From NCBI GenBank assembly GCA_018676675.1, contig JABHEG010000099.1, positions 33,488 to 97,487 on the forward strand: a stretch of DNA of 64,000 bases. The letters are read 5' to 3'. Shown piece after piece: positions 42,548-51,270 of this stretch (its first letter is position 1; each line of letters opens with the position of its first letter). The position numbers and the translations under genes are program-made. The notes beneath the pieces were generated by a model, which saw nothing but the letters and a program-made list of their open reading frames with translations, did not search any database and had not been told where the DNA came from. The DNA comes from Lentisphaerota bacterium. Lineage in GTDB: Bacteria > Verrucomicrobiota > Lentisphaeria > Oligosphaerales > JABHEG01.

Positions 42548-43273
42548 ATGGAACGGAAGACGTTTACCCTCATCGAGCTCCTCGTGGTGATCGCCATCAT
42601 AGCGATCCTGGCCTCCATGCTCCTGCCTGCCCTTTCAAACGCACAGAACAAAGCGATGTCCATAGCCTGCATGGGGAACGTGAAGCAATTGGCGTTGGCT
42701 GTTCTCATGTATTCGCAGGAGAACAACCACCGCACCCCTGGTGCGTATGGTCACAGCCCGAGGAACACGGGCCAAACCATCGGCCGTGGCGCGGTCACGG
42801 GATGGAGTCACTGGTGGAGCTGGGCGGACCTGGTGTACCCCTACATAGAGAACAAGGAGGTGTATGCCTGCCCCACTATCGGCACCGGCGTCCGCTACAA
42901 TGCCAACCAAGACGCACTGAACGGTGCTCACGCCGCCTCGAACGGAACCAGCAGCGAAGGTCGGCCACTAGTCTGGTTCGTCCGCCCGACCGAGCATTTG
43001 ATGCTGTATGACTCCCCGAGTATTCGGTCCTGCGGCCGGCCTCACGGCTATCGTGGGGACTCCAACGGTCCCTGGGGATTCTGCTACGGCATCCCGGCGG
43101 TGAACGAAGCGCGGTATGCAAACGCGTCCTCCTCCGCGAAAAACTATGATCGCCACAAGCAGGGCTGCAATTTCTCGTTCATGGATGGACACGGCAAGTG
43201 GTTGCCGAACCGCGCCACCTTCGCGGACAGCACGACGCATCCAGCCTGGCGCAGGTACTGGGGGCCGCGGTAG
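42548..43273 (+). CDS. type II pseudopilin-like protein (H-x9-DG family)
   Basis: A 241-residue protein from ATG 42548, behind AAGGAG. The leader [20 protein letters not shown] is a class III prepilin signal; processing after a basic stub and Glu at position +5 are as usual. The C-terminal [12 protein letters not shown] is the H-x9-DG motif that defines the DUF1559-like pseudopilin family, extremely expanded in Lentisphaerota, Kiritimatiellota and Planctomycetes. The Cys pairs (AYACPT and similar) may form disulfides. No assembly ATPase or platform gene is nearby, so it uses machinery encoded elsewhere, or serves as a surface glycan-binding pilin. An FTLIELL leader with [10 protein letters not shown] is a good taxonomic hint. 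Confidence 0.9.
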   Translation: MERKTFTLIELLVVIAIIAILASMLLPALSNAQNKAMSIACMGNVKQLALAVLMYSQENNHRTPGAYGHSPRNTGQTIGRGAVTGWSHWWSWADLVYPYIENKEVYACPTIGTGVRYNANQDALNGAHAASNGTSSEGRPLVWFVRPTEHLMLYDSPSIRSCGRPHGYRGDSNGPWGFCYGIPAVNEARYANASSSAKNYDRHKQGCNFSFMDGHGKWLPNRATFADSTTHPAWRRYWGPR

Positions 43274-43620
43274 GCGTGGTTGGCGCTGAGGTGCGGCCCC
43301 AGCGACATTGGCTTCGCCCGTCTCGCGGTCTCGGCTGCATTGTTGATGGGTGAAACGGCGTCGGAGACCGCGGGCAAGTTGCTTCGGACAAAACCATGGT
43401 CTCTGGCCTCGACGGCGTGCGACTGTTGAGGCAGGAACTCGCCTCCGAGCGCTGCTTAAGCCTGCCATTCGCCCCCAGGGAGGGGACGGGGCCCGGCCTC
43501 GCTTGGATATTCCAGCCTCCGAATCCGTTCAGGACCTGCCTTCCACTCCCGTGTTTCCATAATCCGGTCTACATTGGTCGGTGTCCGAGTTGACCTCGGA
43601 CACATCAAGGAGTGGGCACC
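43274..43620. other. intergenic region before the coupled sulfatase trio
   Basis: About 347 bases with no gene. Its right end holds the perfect 9-bp hairpin described separately (43581-43603). Other frames are short and lack ribosome sites. The promoter of the sulfatase-831-residue-DUF4838 operon must lie here, but its boxes were not identified. Confidence 0.5.
43581..43603 (+). promoter_or_regulatory. 9-bp perfect hairpin ahead of the sulfatase ribosome site
   Basis: GTGTCCGAG-ttgac-CTCGGACAC is a perfect stem with a 5-base loop, ending three bases before AAGGAG (43607-43612) of the sulfatase gene. It could be an operator for a dimeric repressor or an mRNA hairpin limiting ribosome access. 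Confidence 0.55.
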
Positions 43621-45666
43621 ATGCGTATTGATCGACGTGAGTTCATGAAGCGGATGGGGATGACGGCGGCGATGGCCGCGGGATTACGAAGCGAGAGCGC
43701 TCCGAATGAGGCCAACCCCCGCCTGAACATCCTCTACATCATGACGGATCAGCAACCGGTGAGCTGCGTCGGCTCCTATACAGATTCCCCGTTGCAGACT
43801 CCCCACCTCGATGATCTGGCTGGAGCGGGCTGCGTATTGGATCGGCTCTACATCGGCGCGTTCCCCTGCAGCCCGTCCCGGGCCTGCCAATTGACCGGAC
43901 GCTATGCTCACAACCATGGTGTGGTGACCAATGACGTCTTGCTGGACCCCGCCTTGCCGACGCTCGGCACGGTCTGCCGATCGGCCGGGTATGCGACCGG
44001 GTACTTCGGGAAATGGCACCTTGGGGGGAATATGTATGTCACAGACACGCCCTCAAAGAGAGCCGGAGGGCTGAGCGGGAACTGGCACTACGAACGGCTT
44101 TCCACGCCCAGAGGATGGACATTCAGACCGGCGGCAGGCGGACAGGGAGAGGACGCCCCGCAGGCTGGGTTCGATACCTGGCGCGGCGGCTGGCGAGATT
44201 ACCATGAGTGGTTGCGCCGAATCGGTCAAGGGGCGTACTTGGGCAAGCACAAGAGGCTGGGGAATCACAACGACGCACCGTCGGGCCCGGAGGGAACGCA
44301 CATTTACTCGCAGGTGGATCAGAAGCACCACATGGCTGCTTTCTTCACTGAGGAAACAGTCCAGTTTGTGCGTGAGAAAGGTAGCGCAGAGCAACCGTGG
44401 TGTGCGGTGCTTTCGTATTACGGCCCCCACCTGCCTGTGGCCCCGCCGAAGCCCTGGGACACGATGTATTCACTTGAGCAGGTCCGGTTGCCCGCGAACC
44501 ACAGTGACCCTCTGGACGGCAAGCCGCTACGGCAGCGGAACGGCCGGCGGAACTACAAGTTGGGGACGTGGTCGGACGAACAGTATCTGGATTACATCCG
44601 GAGATACTGGGGATACTGCAGCTATCTGGATGAGCAGATTGGCCGCGTCTTCGCCGCACTGCGGGAGACCGGGCAGTGGGACACCACCATCATCGTTTTC
44701 ACCGCGGACCACGGGGATATGGTTGGCGCACACGGGATGATCTTCAAGTTGGGTTTCTGTGGGTACGAAGAGCTGTTCCGCGTTCCCGGTATTCTGAGGA
44801 TACCCGGAGTCACGCGAGCAGGGAGCCGGGCACCATGGCTGGTGAACTCCGTTGATCTTCTCCCTACGCTCCTGGCATCCGCCGATGTGCCCGTACCCCC
44901 TGGTGTTGATGGACAGAGCCTTCTGCCAGCCTTGCGTGGCGACCGCTCAGAGCATCGGGACGTCGTTTTCAGTGACTCTCTGGGCAAGAGCATTGTCTGC
45001 AGGAATTCCCGATTCAAGTTTGTCCTGAACTGGGCAGTGCAGGATCTGCACGAACTGTATGATCTGCAGACCGATCCCGGCGAACTCCGCAACCTGGCCA
45101 CTGTGAAGGAACACCAGGGCACGGTCAGGGCGCTGAAGGAGGCCATCTACGGCTGGTTGCGCTCGACTGGGCACACGTATGCCGAGGAGATTGTCGACCG
45201 TGTCGAGCATCCTGACGCCCACCGGATCGCCATTGTGCCGACAGTCGATCACTTCACTTATTTGGGAGAGAACGTGTTTGAGTGGTCGGTAACGTGGCGG
45301 GTGGACCGAGAGTTCAAGGCAGAGGGTGCGTTCTGGAACTACACCCATTTCGTCAACAAACAGTACGCGAAGGACGGTGACATCGCGTTCCGCTGCACGC
45401 CGTTCCCTGCGGTTCCGTTTACCCACTGGCAAGCTGGGAAGCAGTACCGTGTCGGCCCTGTGCGAGTTGCCATCCCAGCCGGCGCAGGTGCAGGTGACTA
45501 CGCGGTTCGGACGGGATTGTATGACCCGAAGAAGCGGAAAGGGCCCGGGGACATCTTGAATGGCCAAGGCAGTGCGGTCATGCTTGGGACTCTCACCGTC
45601 AGGGCCGCCGATGGCCGGGTAACCGGTGTGGCGTACAGGCCGCCGGATAAGAAAGCGGGCAGATGA
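43621..45666 (+). CDS. Tat-exported type I sulfatase with C-terminal beta-sandwich
   Basis: A 681-residue sulfatase from ATG 43621 with AAGGAG upstream. MRIDRREFMKRMGM is a twin-arginine leader, so it is folded before export. FPCSPSRACQLTGRYAH holds the formylglycine site CSPSR (Cys83), ILYIMTDQQPVSCVG the metal site, and GKWHLGG and FTADHGDMVG further family motifs. About 130 residues past the core (AGKQYRVGPVRVAIPAGAGA) form a beta-sandwich. Its stop overlaps the next start as ATGA, so it is translationally coupled to the unknown 831-residue protein. Substrate unknown. Confidence 0.93.
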   Translation: MRIDRREFMKRMGMTAAMAAGLRSESAPNEANPRLNILYIMTDQQPVSCVGSYTDSPLQTPHLDDLAGAGCVLDRLYIGAFPCSPSRACQLTGRYAHNHGVVTNDVLLDPALPTLGTVCRSAGYATGYFGKWHLGGNMYVTDTPSKRAGGLSGNWHYERLSTPRGWTFRPAAGGQGEDAPQAGFDTWRGGWRDYHEWLRRIGQGAYLGKHKRLGNHNDAPSGPEGTHIYSQVDQKHHMAAFFTEETVQFVREKGSAEQPWCAVLSYYGPHLPVAPPKPWDTMYSLEQVRLPANHSDPLDGKPLRQRNGRRNYKLGTWSDEQYLDYIRRYWGYCSYLDEQIGRVFAALRETGQWDTTIIVFTADHGDMVGAHGMIFKLGFCGYEELFRVPGILRIPGVTRAGSRAPWLVNSVDLLPTLLASADVPVPPGVDGQSLLPALRGDRSEHRDVVFSDSLGKSIVCRNSRFKFVLNWAVQDLHELYDLQTDPGELRNLATVKEHQGTVRALKEAIYGWLRSTGHTYAEEIVDRVEHPDAHRIAIVPTVDHFTYLGENVFEWSVTWRVDREFKAEGAFWNYTHFVNKQYAKDGDIAFRCTPFPAVPFTHWQAGKQYRVGPVRVAIPAGAGAGDYAVRTGLYDPKKRKGPGDILNGQGSAVMLGTLTVRAADGRVTGVAYRPPDKKAGR

Positions 45667-48158
45667 GTCTACGTAATGTTACCCTGGAGATGAGCCTGAA
45701 GCCGTTCGGTGACCCCAGTCCGGAGAGCCGGGAACGCGTGCTGGGCCACCTGTTCAGACAGTGGGACCCCTTGACGCGGCGCGCAGAGATGATCTCTGTT
45801 CTGCTCTGGACGGCGGATGGCTCTGAGATTCTCGACTACGCGGGGCGTCTTGAGGATACCTTTGAGTGGTGCCAGTGGCTCGGGACGCCGCGCTCCAAGC
45901 ACACGTGGTCAAAGGAAGCGGACCCAAAGCGCGTCTCGATCCATTCTCGGACGTACGTTTACATGGCCGATCCACCCGCCATGACCTATGGGTGGCTACG
46001 CGAGCTCTGCGCCGACATCAAGCGGATCGGCACGGCGCTAACCGGGCTGCCGGTGCGCGTTGGGGCTACCTTTGATCCGGGCCCTGAGTTTGCCATTTCA
46101 GCCTTCAAGTATGAGCGCCATCCGGAAATCTGCACGGGGGCTACCATGGGTGCGGGCAGTATGGTCTGCTGCTACGGCAAGCTGCATGCTGACCAGCGCC
46201 CGTATGCTGGATTCCTGAACGGTATTCCCGAAGGCACGACCATGGGAGCATTCCTCGGTCGCCAATCCCAGTGTTTCATGGATGATCTGGGGTTTGACTA
46301 CCTCTGGCTGTCCAACGGCTTTGGCTTCGGGCTGGAGACCTGGGGAGTGAAGGGAGCCGTCTTTGACGGGACGGCCTTCCTCGCGGATCGCTGCAATGAG
46401 GTCCGTGATCTGAATCTGGGGTTCTGGCAGGACTTCCGGGCAGAGTGCCCCGGCTACCCTCTGGAGACGCGCGGCACGAACCTCTCTACCGGCATGGACT
46501 TGGCCAGCGATGCCGTACCGTTGCGCGATATCTACCGCGCCGGTTTCAATCTGGAGCCGCCACCTAATTCCCCCTGGGCTGCGATCAACTACGATTTTGG
46601 GCAGGAAATGGTGGGCTGGATGAGCCACATCGCCGAGATTCCCGGCGACACGTTTCCGTTCCGGTTCTACACCCATGATCCCTGGTGGATCAACAGCCCG
46701 TGGCTTGACCGCTACGGCAGGGAAGCGTACGACATCTACCTTCCGTTGAGTGTGTCTCGTGTGAACGCTCAGGGCCGGACGTGTACGCCCGACAGCATCC
46801 TCTTCCTGACGGTGGATGATTCCTTCGGTCAGATGCCTGACTGTGTGCCGAATGAGGTCGTCCCGCATCTCCTCAAGGCGTTGGAGCACAGGCCGGATGC
46901 TCCGGGACCGCTCGTCTGGCTTTACCCTTTTGACGAGTACCACGACATGACGTACGAGGGGGAGCGGATCTCCGAGGTTTTCTTCGGTGACTGGTTCATG
47001 CGTGGAGCCGTGAACAACGGCTTGCCGCTCAATACGGTGGTCAGTACGGCCGTCTTCGCCGCAGCTGGGGAGACCAACGCTGAGCGCTACCGGGAATCTG
47101 TCCTGATTACCCCCGTGCCGGCTGTCGGCGAAACGGCCGAGGGGCTGAAACGGCACCTTCGGATGGGCGGGAAGGTACTGTTTTATGGCCCCATAGAGCA
47201 TGCGGATCCGGAACTCCTTCAGATGCTCAACCTCAGCTCTCTGGGGCCTCTGTCCGGGATGCTGGAGATGGCCTTGACGTTGGCCGATGATGGTTTCCGC
47301 CAGTCTGCGCCTACCAACACGCTGATCCACAGTGCTCTGCTATCGGGCGGAGGCGTCAGCGTGGTATTTGCCGACTCCAACGATCCCGCGACCGAGCTTC
47401 TGGCGACACTCATGCAGGGCGTTGACTCGCGTGTGGGTGTGTCACGACGCAGCGCTCCCGACTGGGCCGGGGGCATTGCAGTGTACGTGCGGGGCACGGT
47501 GGCTTGCGACGACCAGCATCTGGGTGGCCACCTCCTTATTCCACTGAAGCCCGACGTCTCCTATCCGGGCGAAGCACTCATGCGTCTGGCCTTGCAGGCG
47601 TTTGGTCTGCGGATATCCTCCGAACGTTTCAATTCGTCACTGAAGCCGCCGATGATGACCGTAAACCGCCATCGGAATGGCTTTATCTTCAGCGGGTTCT
47701 GTGCGGACACGACCGCTCAGATCAAACTGCGGTTTCTGCAAGGGGCACCCGTTCTCTGCGAACGTGAGGCCATTCTCGAGGACGGCTGCAGCGTGCAGAC
47801 CATGCCCAAAACCTGGCACCACGAGTGCCGCATCTTTGCGGAGCAAGACACCGTCTCCCACGTTTCCTGCAAAGAGCGGACCTCTGAAATGCCTGACTGT
47901 ACGCGCCGTCTGTTGTTGACCGGCTGCCGGGAGGCAACGGTGCGCTTCTATGCCGTCCCCGGAAGTGAGGAAAGCGTTGCTGTTCTGCTCAACCCAAAAG
48001 GCCATTTCCTCGCAGGCGACGAGGTGGAATCAGTTTGGCGTGATGACGCGAACGGACGCTACCTGGAGATAGCGGGAGTTGATGGCCCCCTGTCCATCTC
48101 GTGGGCCGAACAGACCGGTGTTGGGCCGCAGGGCGTCAATTTGGCTATACAATCGTGA
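45663..48158 (+). CDS. 831-residue protein of unknown function, GH42-like layout
   Basis: A cytoplasmic protein without signal peptide, starting MSLRNVTLEMSLKPFGD, not assigned to a named family. The first 450 residues show a TIM-barrel-like order with aromatic and acidic loops (PVRVGATFDPGPEFAI, DDLGFDYLWLSNGFGF, PFRFYTHDPWWINSP, ILFLTVDDSFGQMPD). A Rossmann-like GATase/trimerisation-type domain (about 480-640, LKRHLRMGGKVLFYGPIEHA) and a C-terminal beta-sandwich follow. This order resembles GH42-type beta-galactosidases, but the NEP/E signatures are not evident. It is coupled to both neighbours: ATGA with the sulfatase and GTGA with the DUF4838 gene. A role in intracellular processing of the desulfated sugar is inferred; a signal-less protein between two exported ones is odd. 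Confidence 0.7.
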   Translation: MSLRNVTLEMSLKPFGDPSPESRERVLGHLFRQWDPLTRRAEMISVLLWTADGSEILDYAGRLEDTFEWCQWLGTPRSKHTWSKEADPKRVSIHSRTYVYMADPPAMTYGWLRELCADIKRIGTALTGLPVRVGATFDPGPEFAISAFKYERHPEICTGATMGAGSMVCCYGKLHADQRPYAGFLNGIPEGTTMGAFLGRQSQCFMDDLGFDYLWLSNGFGFGLETWGVKGAVFDGTAFLADRCNEVRDLNLGFWQDFRAECPGYPLETRGTNLSTGMDLASDAVPLRDIYRAGFNLEPPPNSPWAAINYDFGQEMVGWMSHIAEIPGDTFPFRFYTHDPWWINSPWLDRYGREAYDIYLPLSVSRVNAQGRTCTPDSILFLTVDDSFGQMPDCVPNEVVPHLLKALEHRPDAPGPLVWLYPFDEYHDMTYEGERISEVFFGDWFMRGAVNNGLPLNTVVSTAVFAAAGETNAERYRESVLITPVPAVGETAEGLKRHLRMGGKVLFYGPIEHADPELLQMLNLSSLGPLSGMLEMALTLADDGFRQSAPTNTLIHSALLSGGGVSVVFADSNDPATELLATLMQGVDSRVGVSRRSAPDWAGGIAVYVRGTVACDDQHLGGHLLIPLKPDVSYPGEALMRLALQAFGLRISSERFNSSLKPPMMTVNRHRNGFIFSGFCADTTAQIKLRFLQGAPVLCEREAILEDGCSVQTMPKTWHHECRIFAEQDTVSHVSCKERTSEMPDCTRRLLLTGCREATVRFYAVPGSEESVAVLLNPKGHFLAGDEVESVWRDDANGRYLEIAGVDGPLSISWAEQTGVGPQGVNLAIQS

Positions 48159-51100
48159 GGGCTCTTGTGAGGACGACAACGCTCTGCTACGGGGGGAAGT
48201 TCGCGTTCACTGCCTTTTGGTGGCTGGCCGTACTGTCTGCCTCACAGTGCGCGACCGGGGCCGACAACGGGCTCTTCGTCGGAGCACAGTTCGTGGATGC
48301 CGTTGCGGTGGAGGCCCAGGCCTCGGGAAGCGAGAGGGAAGCTACTGAAGCGTTTGTTGACTACATCAAGAAGATGAGTGGGATCACGTTGCGGCTTCTT
48401 CCGGACGGTGCGCCTCTCCGCAATCGTCAGGGGGTGGTATTCCTTGGGCGAGCCGCCGTTCGGACAGGCGGGTTCACAGCCGACGAACTGGCGGAAGCCG
48501 GTCATGAAGGATACCGGATCCGCGTGAGGAAAGGGAACGTGTATCTGGCAGGAGGGGAGTATTACGGCACGTACTTTGGCGTGTACGCCCTGCTTCAGGA
48601 ACTCGGCGCACGTTTCTACTCACATGACCACGAGGTGCTGCCGCCGGTTGGCCGCGTCGCTGTCCCACCGCTCGACCTGTTGCGGAAACCTGTGTTCGAG
48701 CTCAGGACGATCAAGTACATGGTCATGCGCTTGGGGCAGCATCGTGGCGACCGGCACATGATGCGGCCGAACACTGTCGATCCGGATCTGTCTGTCAGAG
48801 TCAGTTGGGTCCACTCCTCGCAGTACTTGGTGCCCTTCTACAGGTACGGCAAGACGCACCCCGAGTACTATGCACGGCGTCGCGACGGGGCCCTTGATGC
48901 CCTGCGCATCAAGGGTTCGTGCAGCAAGCTGCACATCTGCATGTCCAATCCGGAGGTCAGGGAGATTGCCAAGGCGCGGCTCATTGGGGCGATGGAGAAG
49001 CAGCCCGATCGACGACTGTTCTCTGTCAGCCAATCCGATGGCTACGGCTGGTGCGAATGTGACGGCTGTCGGGCTCTGGATACGCGGCCGGGCGTACGTT
49101 CAGACCGCTTGATGGACTTCGTGAACGAACTCGCCGAGGCTGTTCTGCCGACCTACCCCGACAAGGTCATCATGACCCTGGCCTACTGCGAAGACACCGC
49201 ACCCGTGCCTGTGCGCACGAAGCCGGCGCCGAACGTGAGGGTGGTGCTTTGCCCGTACACGCCGGAAGTGCAGGACAAAGCACACTGGTTCGATCACCCG
49301 CTGAACCGGCAATTTCTGCCCTGGTACGACGCCTGGACAAGACTGCTGCCAGCCGGACAGTTGTTCATTTTTGACTATCCGTATGCCGACTTCCGGAGCC
49401 TGACCTCTTTCCACGGGCACCATTTTGAGCGGATCAAGCGTTACGCTCGGGACGGCATCAGGGGCATCTACTACGACGGGCGGGACCGGTTCATGTTCTC
49501 CCTGTTCGAGTACGTCACCAGCAGGCTGGCCTGGGACCCCGAACTCGAGACGCGTCCACTCATCGAGGATTTTGTCAGCAGTTACTATGGGCCAGCAGGT
49601 CCGGCCATGCTTCGAGTCTATGACGCCATGGCCAAGGTAGCGGCCCTCGAGGACAGGAGTCAGGGCCCCACCATAGACATGCGCAAGTTCGTGACCTCGC
49701 GGGAATGCGAGTCGCTCTTCAAGCTCTTTGCCGAGGCGGAGACGCTTGCCGTGGGCAATCGGCAGTGCCTGGCACGAGTGAAGGAGGACAAGGTCTATCT
49801 GCTGCATACCGATCTCTCGAAACACAACCCCGTCTTGGGCACGATCTCGGACTTGTCCGTGTTCAAGGAACGGCTTGGCGAGTACGTGACGCTGTTACTC
49901 ACGACTCCGAGCCGCAGCCTGTTCCGCCGTGACATCAGGCGCAACAGCAACGGCGCTCGGAGCTGGTTCTGGCGCGTTGCCCGGTTGAAGATTGCAGCGG
50001 AGACGATCGCAGAGGATCCCATCCTCCGGAACCTCATGGACGCCCCCCAATCCGTCCACGTCCCGGAGGCCGCTTTGAGGCCTCGCATCCAGCTATTGTC
50101 CGACGCTCGGGGGTGGCGCCTTCCCCTTGAACTGTCGGAAGGAGCACGGCGACTTGATGCGTACGCCTACGAATGCCCCCCGCGCAAAGACGTCTGCCTA
50201 CTTCGCACGCGCAGAACCGATTACTCGGTGATGCGACTGACGTTCGATTTGCACGTGACGCCAGCGCCCGCCGCGCTGGCCATCGATGCCCAGGACGACG
50301 ACAAACCAGGCGCAACGCGCATACGCGTCGCGGTCAACGGGACGGATCTGTTCCGAGGTCCAAATGCGTTTCCCGAAAACGACTGGTCAACGTGCCGTTG
50401 GCCGATTCCCGAAGGCGTGTTGGCAATGGGGGAGAACGAGCTGTTGATCGAGGACTTGGAGGAAGGCGATAATCTCTTCGCTCAGTGGCTCATCGTCGAC
50501 GATGTTCGCATCGAGACGAAGGCTCCCGTCACGCCTCCTCCTCCGCGCACCCTCTTGCTGGCGCACTTCGACGTATCAGTCAACGCAGACGTTTCCGCCA
50601 ATCCCGAGGGCAGGATTGGTGGGGAGCTCACTCTTTCATCGGAGGGCAAGTGGGGGAGAGCCCTTGATATGGGGTACGACGAGCCGGCGACAGGCACGCT
50701 GTATTTCGAGGGTGCGGGCAACATTTCTCCGCAGGCAGGCACCATCGAGATGTGGGTCAAACCTGCCTGGGATCCGGCCCTGGACACGACCTACCGGACC
50801 TTTCTCTACACCCGCCACGTGCATCATCTGCACCAGGACGGCCTGCTCTTGCACCGCTACTCGGGCCATCCCCTGCAGCTCAAGTACATGCCCTATTTTC
50901 AGCACGGGCGGACGCTCAAAGCGAGCATCGCTAGCTGGGAACCCTGGACATGGCACCACGTCGCGGTCACCTGGGACGCGGAGAAGACGACCCGCCAGCT
51001 TTTCCTCGACGGCGTGCTCGTGGCCCGGGATGAGCACGCCCAAATCGGGGCAGAGGTCCCGGATATCATCTATGTCGGTTGCATCGACGCCAAGCCCGAG

Positions 51101-51253
51101 AAGGCCAGAGCGATGGGCGGGTTGATTGACGAATTACGTATCGTCGACGGGGTGCTCTGGCATGGGGCGGAGGTCGGCGCAAAGGTATTTGATCCGCCTT
51201 CCGAACCGTACAGCCTACCCGTGGTGGAGCGTCGTCGAGTCGTGCCGGAATAG
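48155..51253 (+). CDS. DUF4838 family protein with C-terminal LamG domain
   Basis: A protein of 1,032 residues. GTG 48155 overlaps the previous stop as GTGA; longer frames back to 48101 overlap the neighbour and add nothing. The signal peptide lies in FAFTAFWWLAVLSASQC. The N-terminal GH67/GH20-like alpha/beta domain (about 30-170, GYRIRVRKGNVYLAGGEYYG) leads to the DUF4838 barrel, with the signature CECDGCRALD and SVSQSDGYGW. A galactose-binding-like beta-sandwich and a LamG domain (TIEMWVKPAWDP, WHHVAVTWDAEKTTRQLFLD) follow. DUF4838 proteins are exported and occur in polysaccharide loci of Bacteroidota and PVC bacteria; their activity is not established, though a glycosidase role is favoured. 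It is the third gene of the coupled trio. Confidence 0.85.
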   Translation: MRALVRTTTLCYGGKFAFTAFWWLAVLSASQCATGADNGLFVGAQFVDAVAVEAQASGSEREATEAFVDYIKKMSGITLRLLPDGAPLRNRQGVVFLGRAAVRTGGFTADELAEAGHEGYRIRVRKGNVYLAGGEYYGTYFGVYALLQELGARFYSHDHEVLPPVGRVAVPPLDLLRKPVFELRTIKYMVMRLGQHRGDRHMMRPNTVDPDLSVRVSWVHSSQYLVPFYRYGKTHPEYYARRRDGALDALRIKGSCSKLHICMSNPEVREIAKARLIGAMEKQPDRRLFSVSQSDGYGWCECDGCRALDTRPGVRSDRLMDFVNELAEAVLPTYPDKVIMTLAYCEDTAPVPVRTKPAPNVRVVLCPYTPEVQDKAHWFDHPLNRQFLPWYDAWTRLLPAGQLFIFDYPYADFRSLTSFHGHHFERIKRYARDGIRGIYYDGRDRFMFSLFEYVTSRLAWDPELETRPLIEDFVSSYYGPAGPAMLRVYDAMAKVAALEDRSQGPTIDMRKFVTSRECESLFKLFAEAETLAVGNRQCLARVKEDKVYLLHTDLSKHNPVLGTISDLSVFKERLGEYVTLLLTTPSRSLFRRDIRRNSNGARSWFWRVARLKIAAETIAEDPILRNLMDAPQSVHVPEAALRPRIQLLSDARGWRLPLELSEGARRLDAYAYECPPRKDVCLLRTRRTDYSVMRLTFDLHVTPAPAALAIDAQDDDKPGATRIRVAVNGTDLFRGPNAFPENDWSTCRWPIPEGVLAMGENELLIEDLEEGDNLFAQWLIVDDVRIETKAPVTPPPPRTLLLAHFDVSVNADVSANPEGRIGGELTLSSEGKWGRALDMGYDEPATGTLYFEGAGNISPQAGTIEMWVKPAWDPALDTTYRTFLYTRHVHHLHQDGLLLHRYSGHPLQLKYMPYFQHGRTLKASIASWEPWTWHHVAVTWDAEKTTRQLFLDGVLVARDEHAQIGAEVPDIIYVGCIDAKPEKARAMGGLIDELRIVDGVLWHGAEVGAKVFDPPSEPYSLPVVERRRVVPE

Positions 51254-51270
51254 GCGTCGATGAGCCAAGC

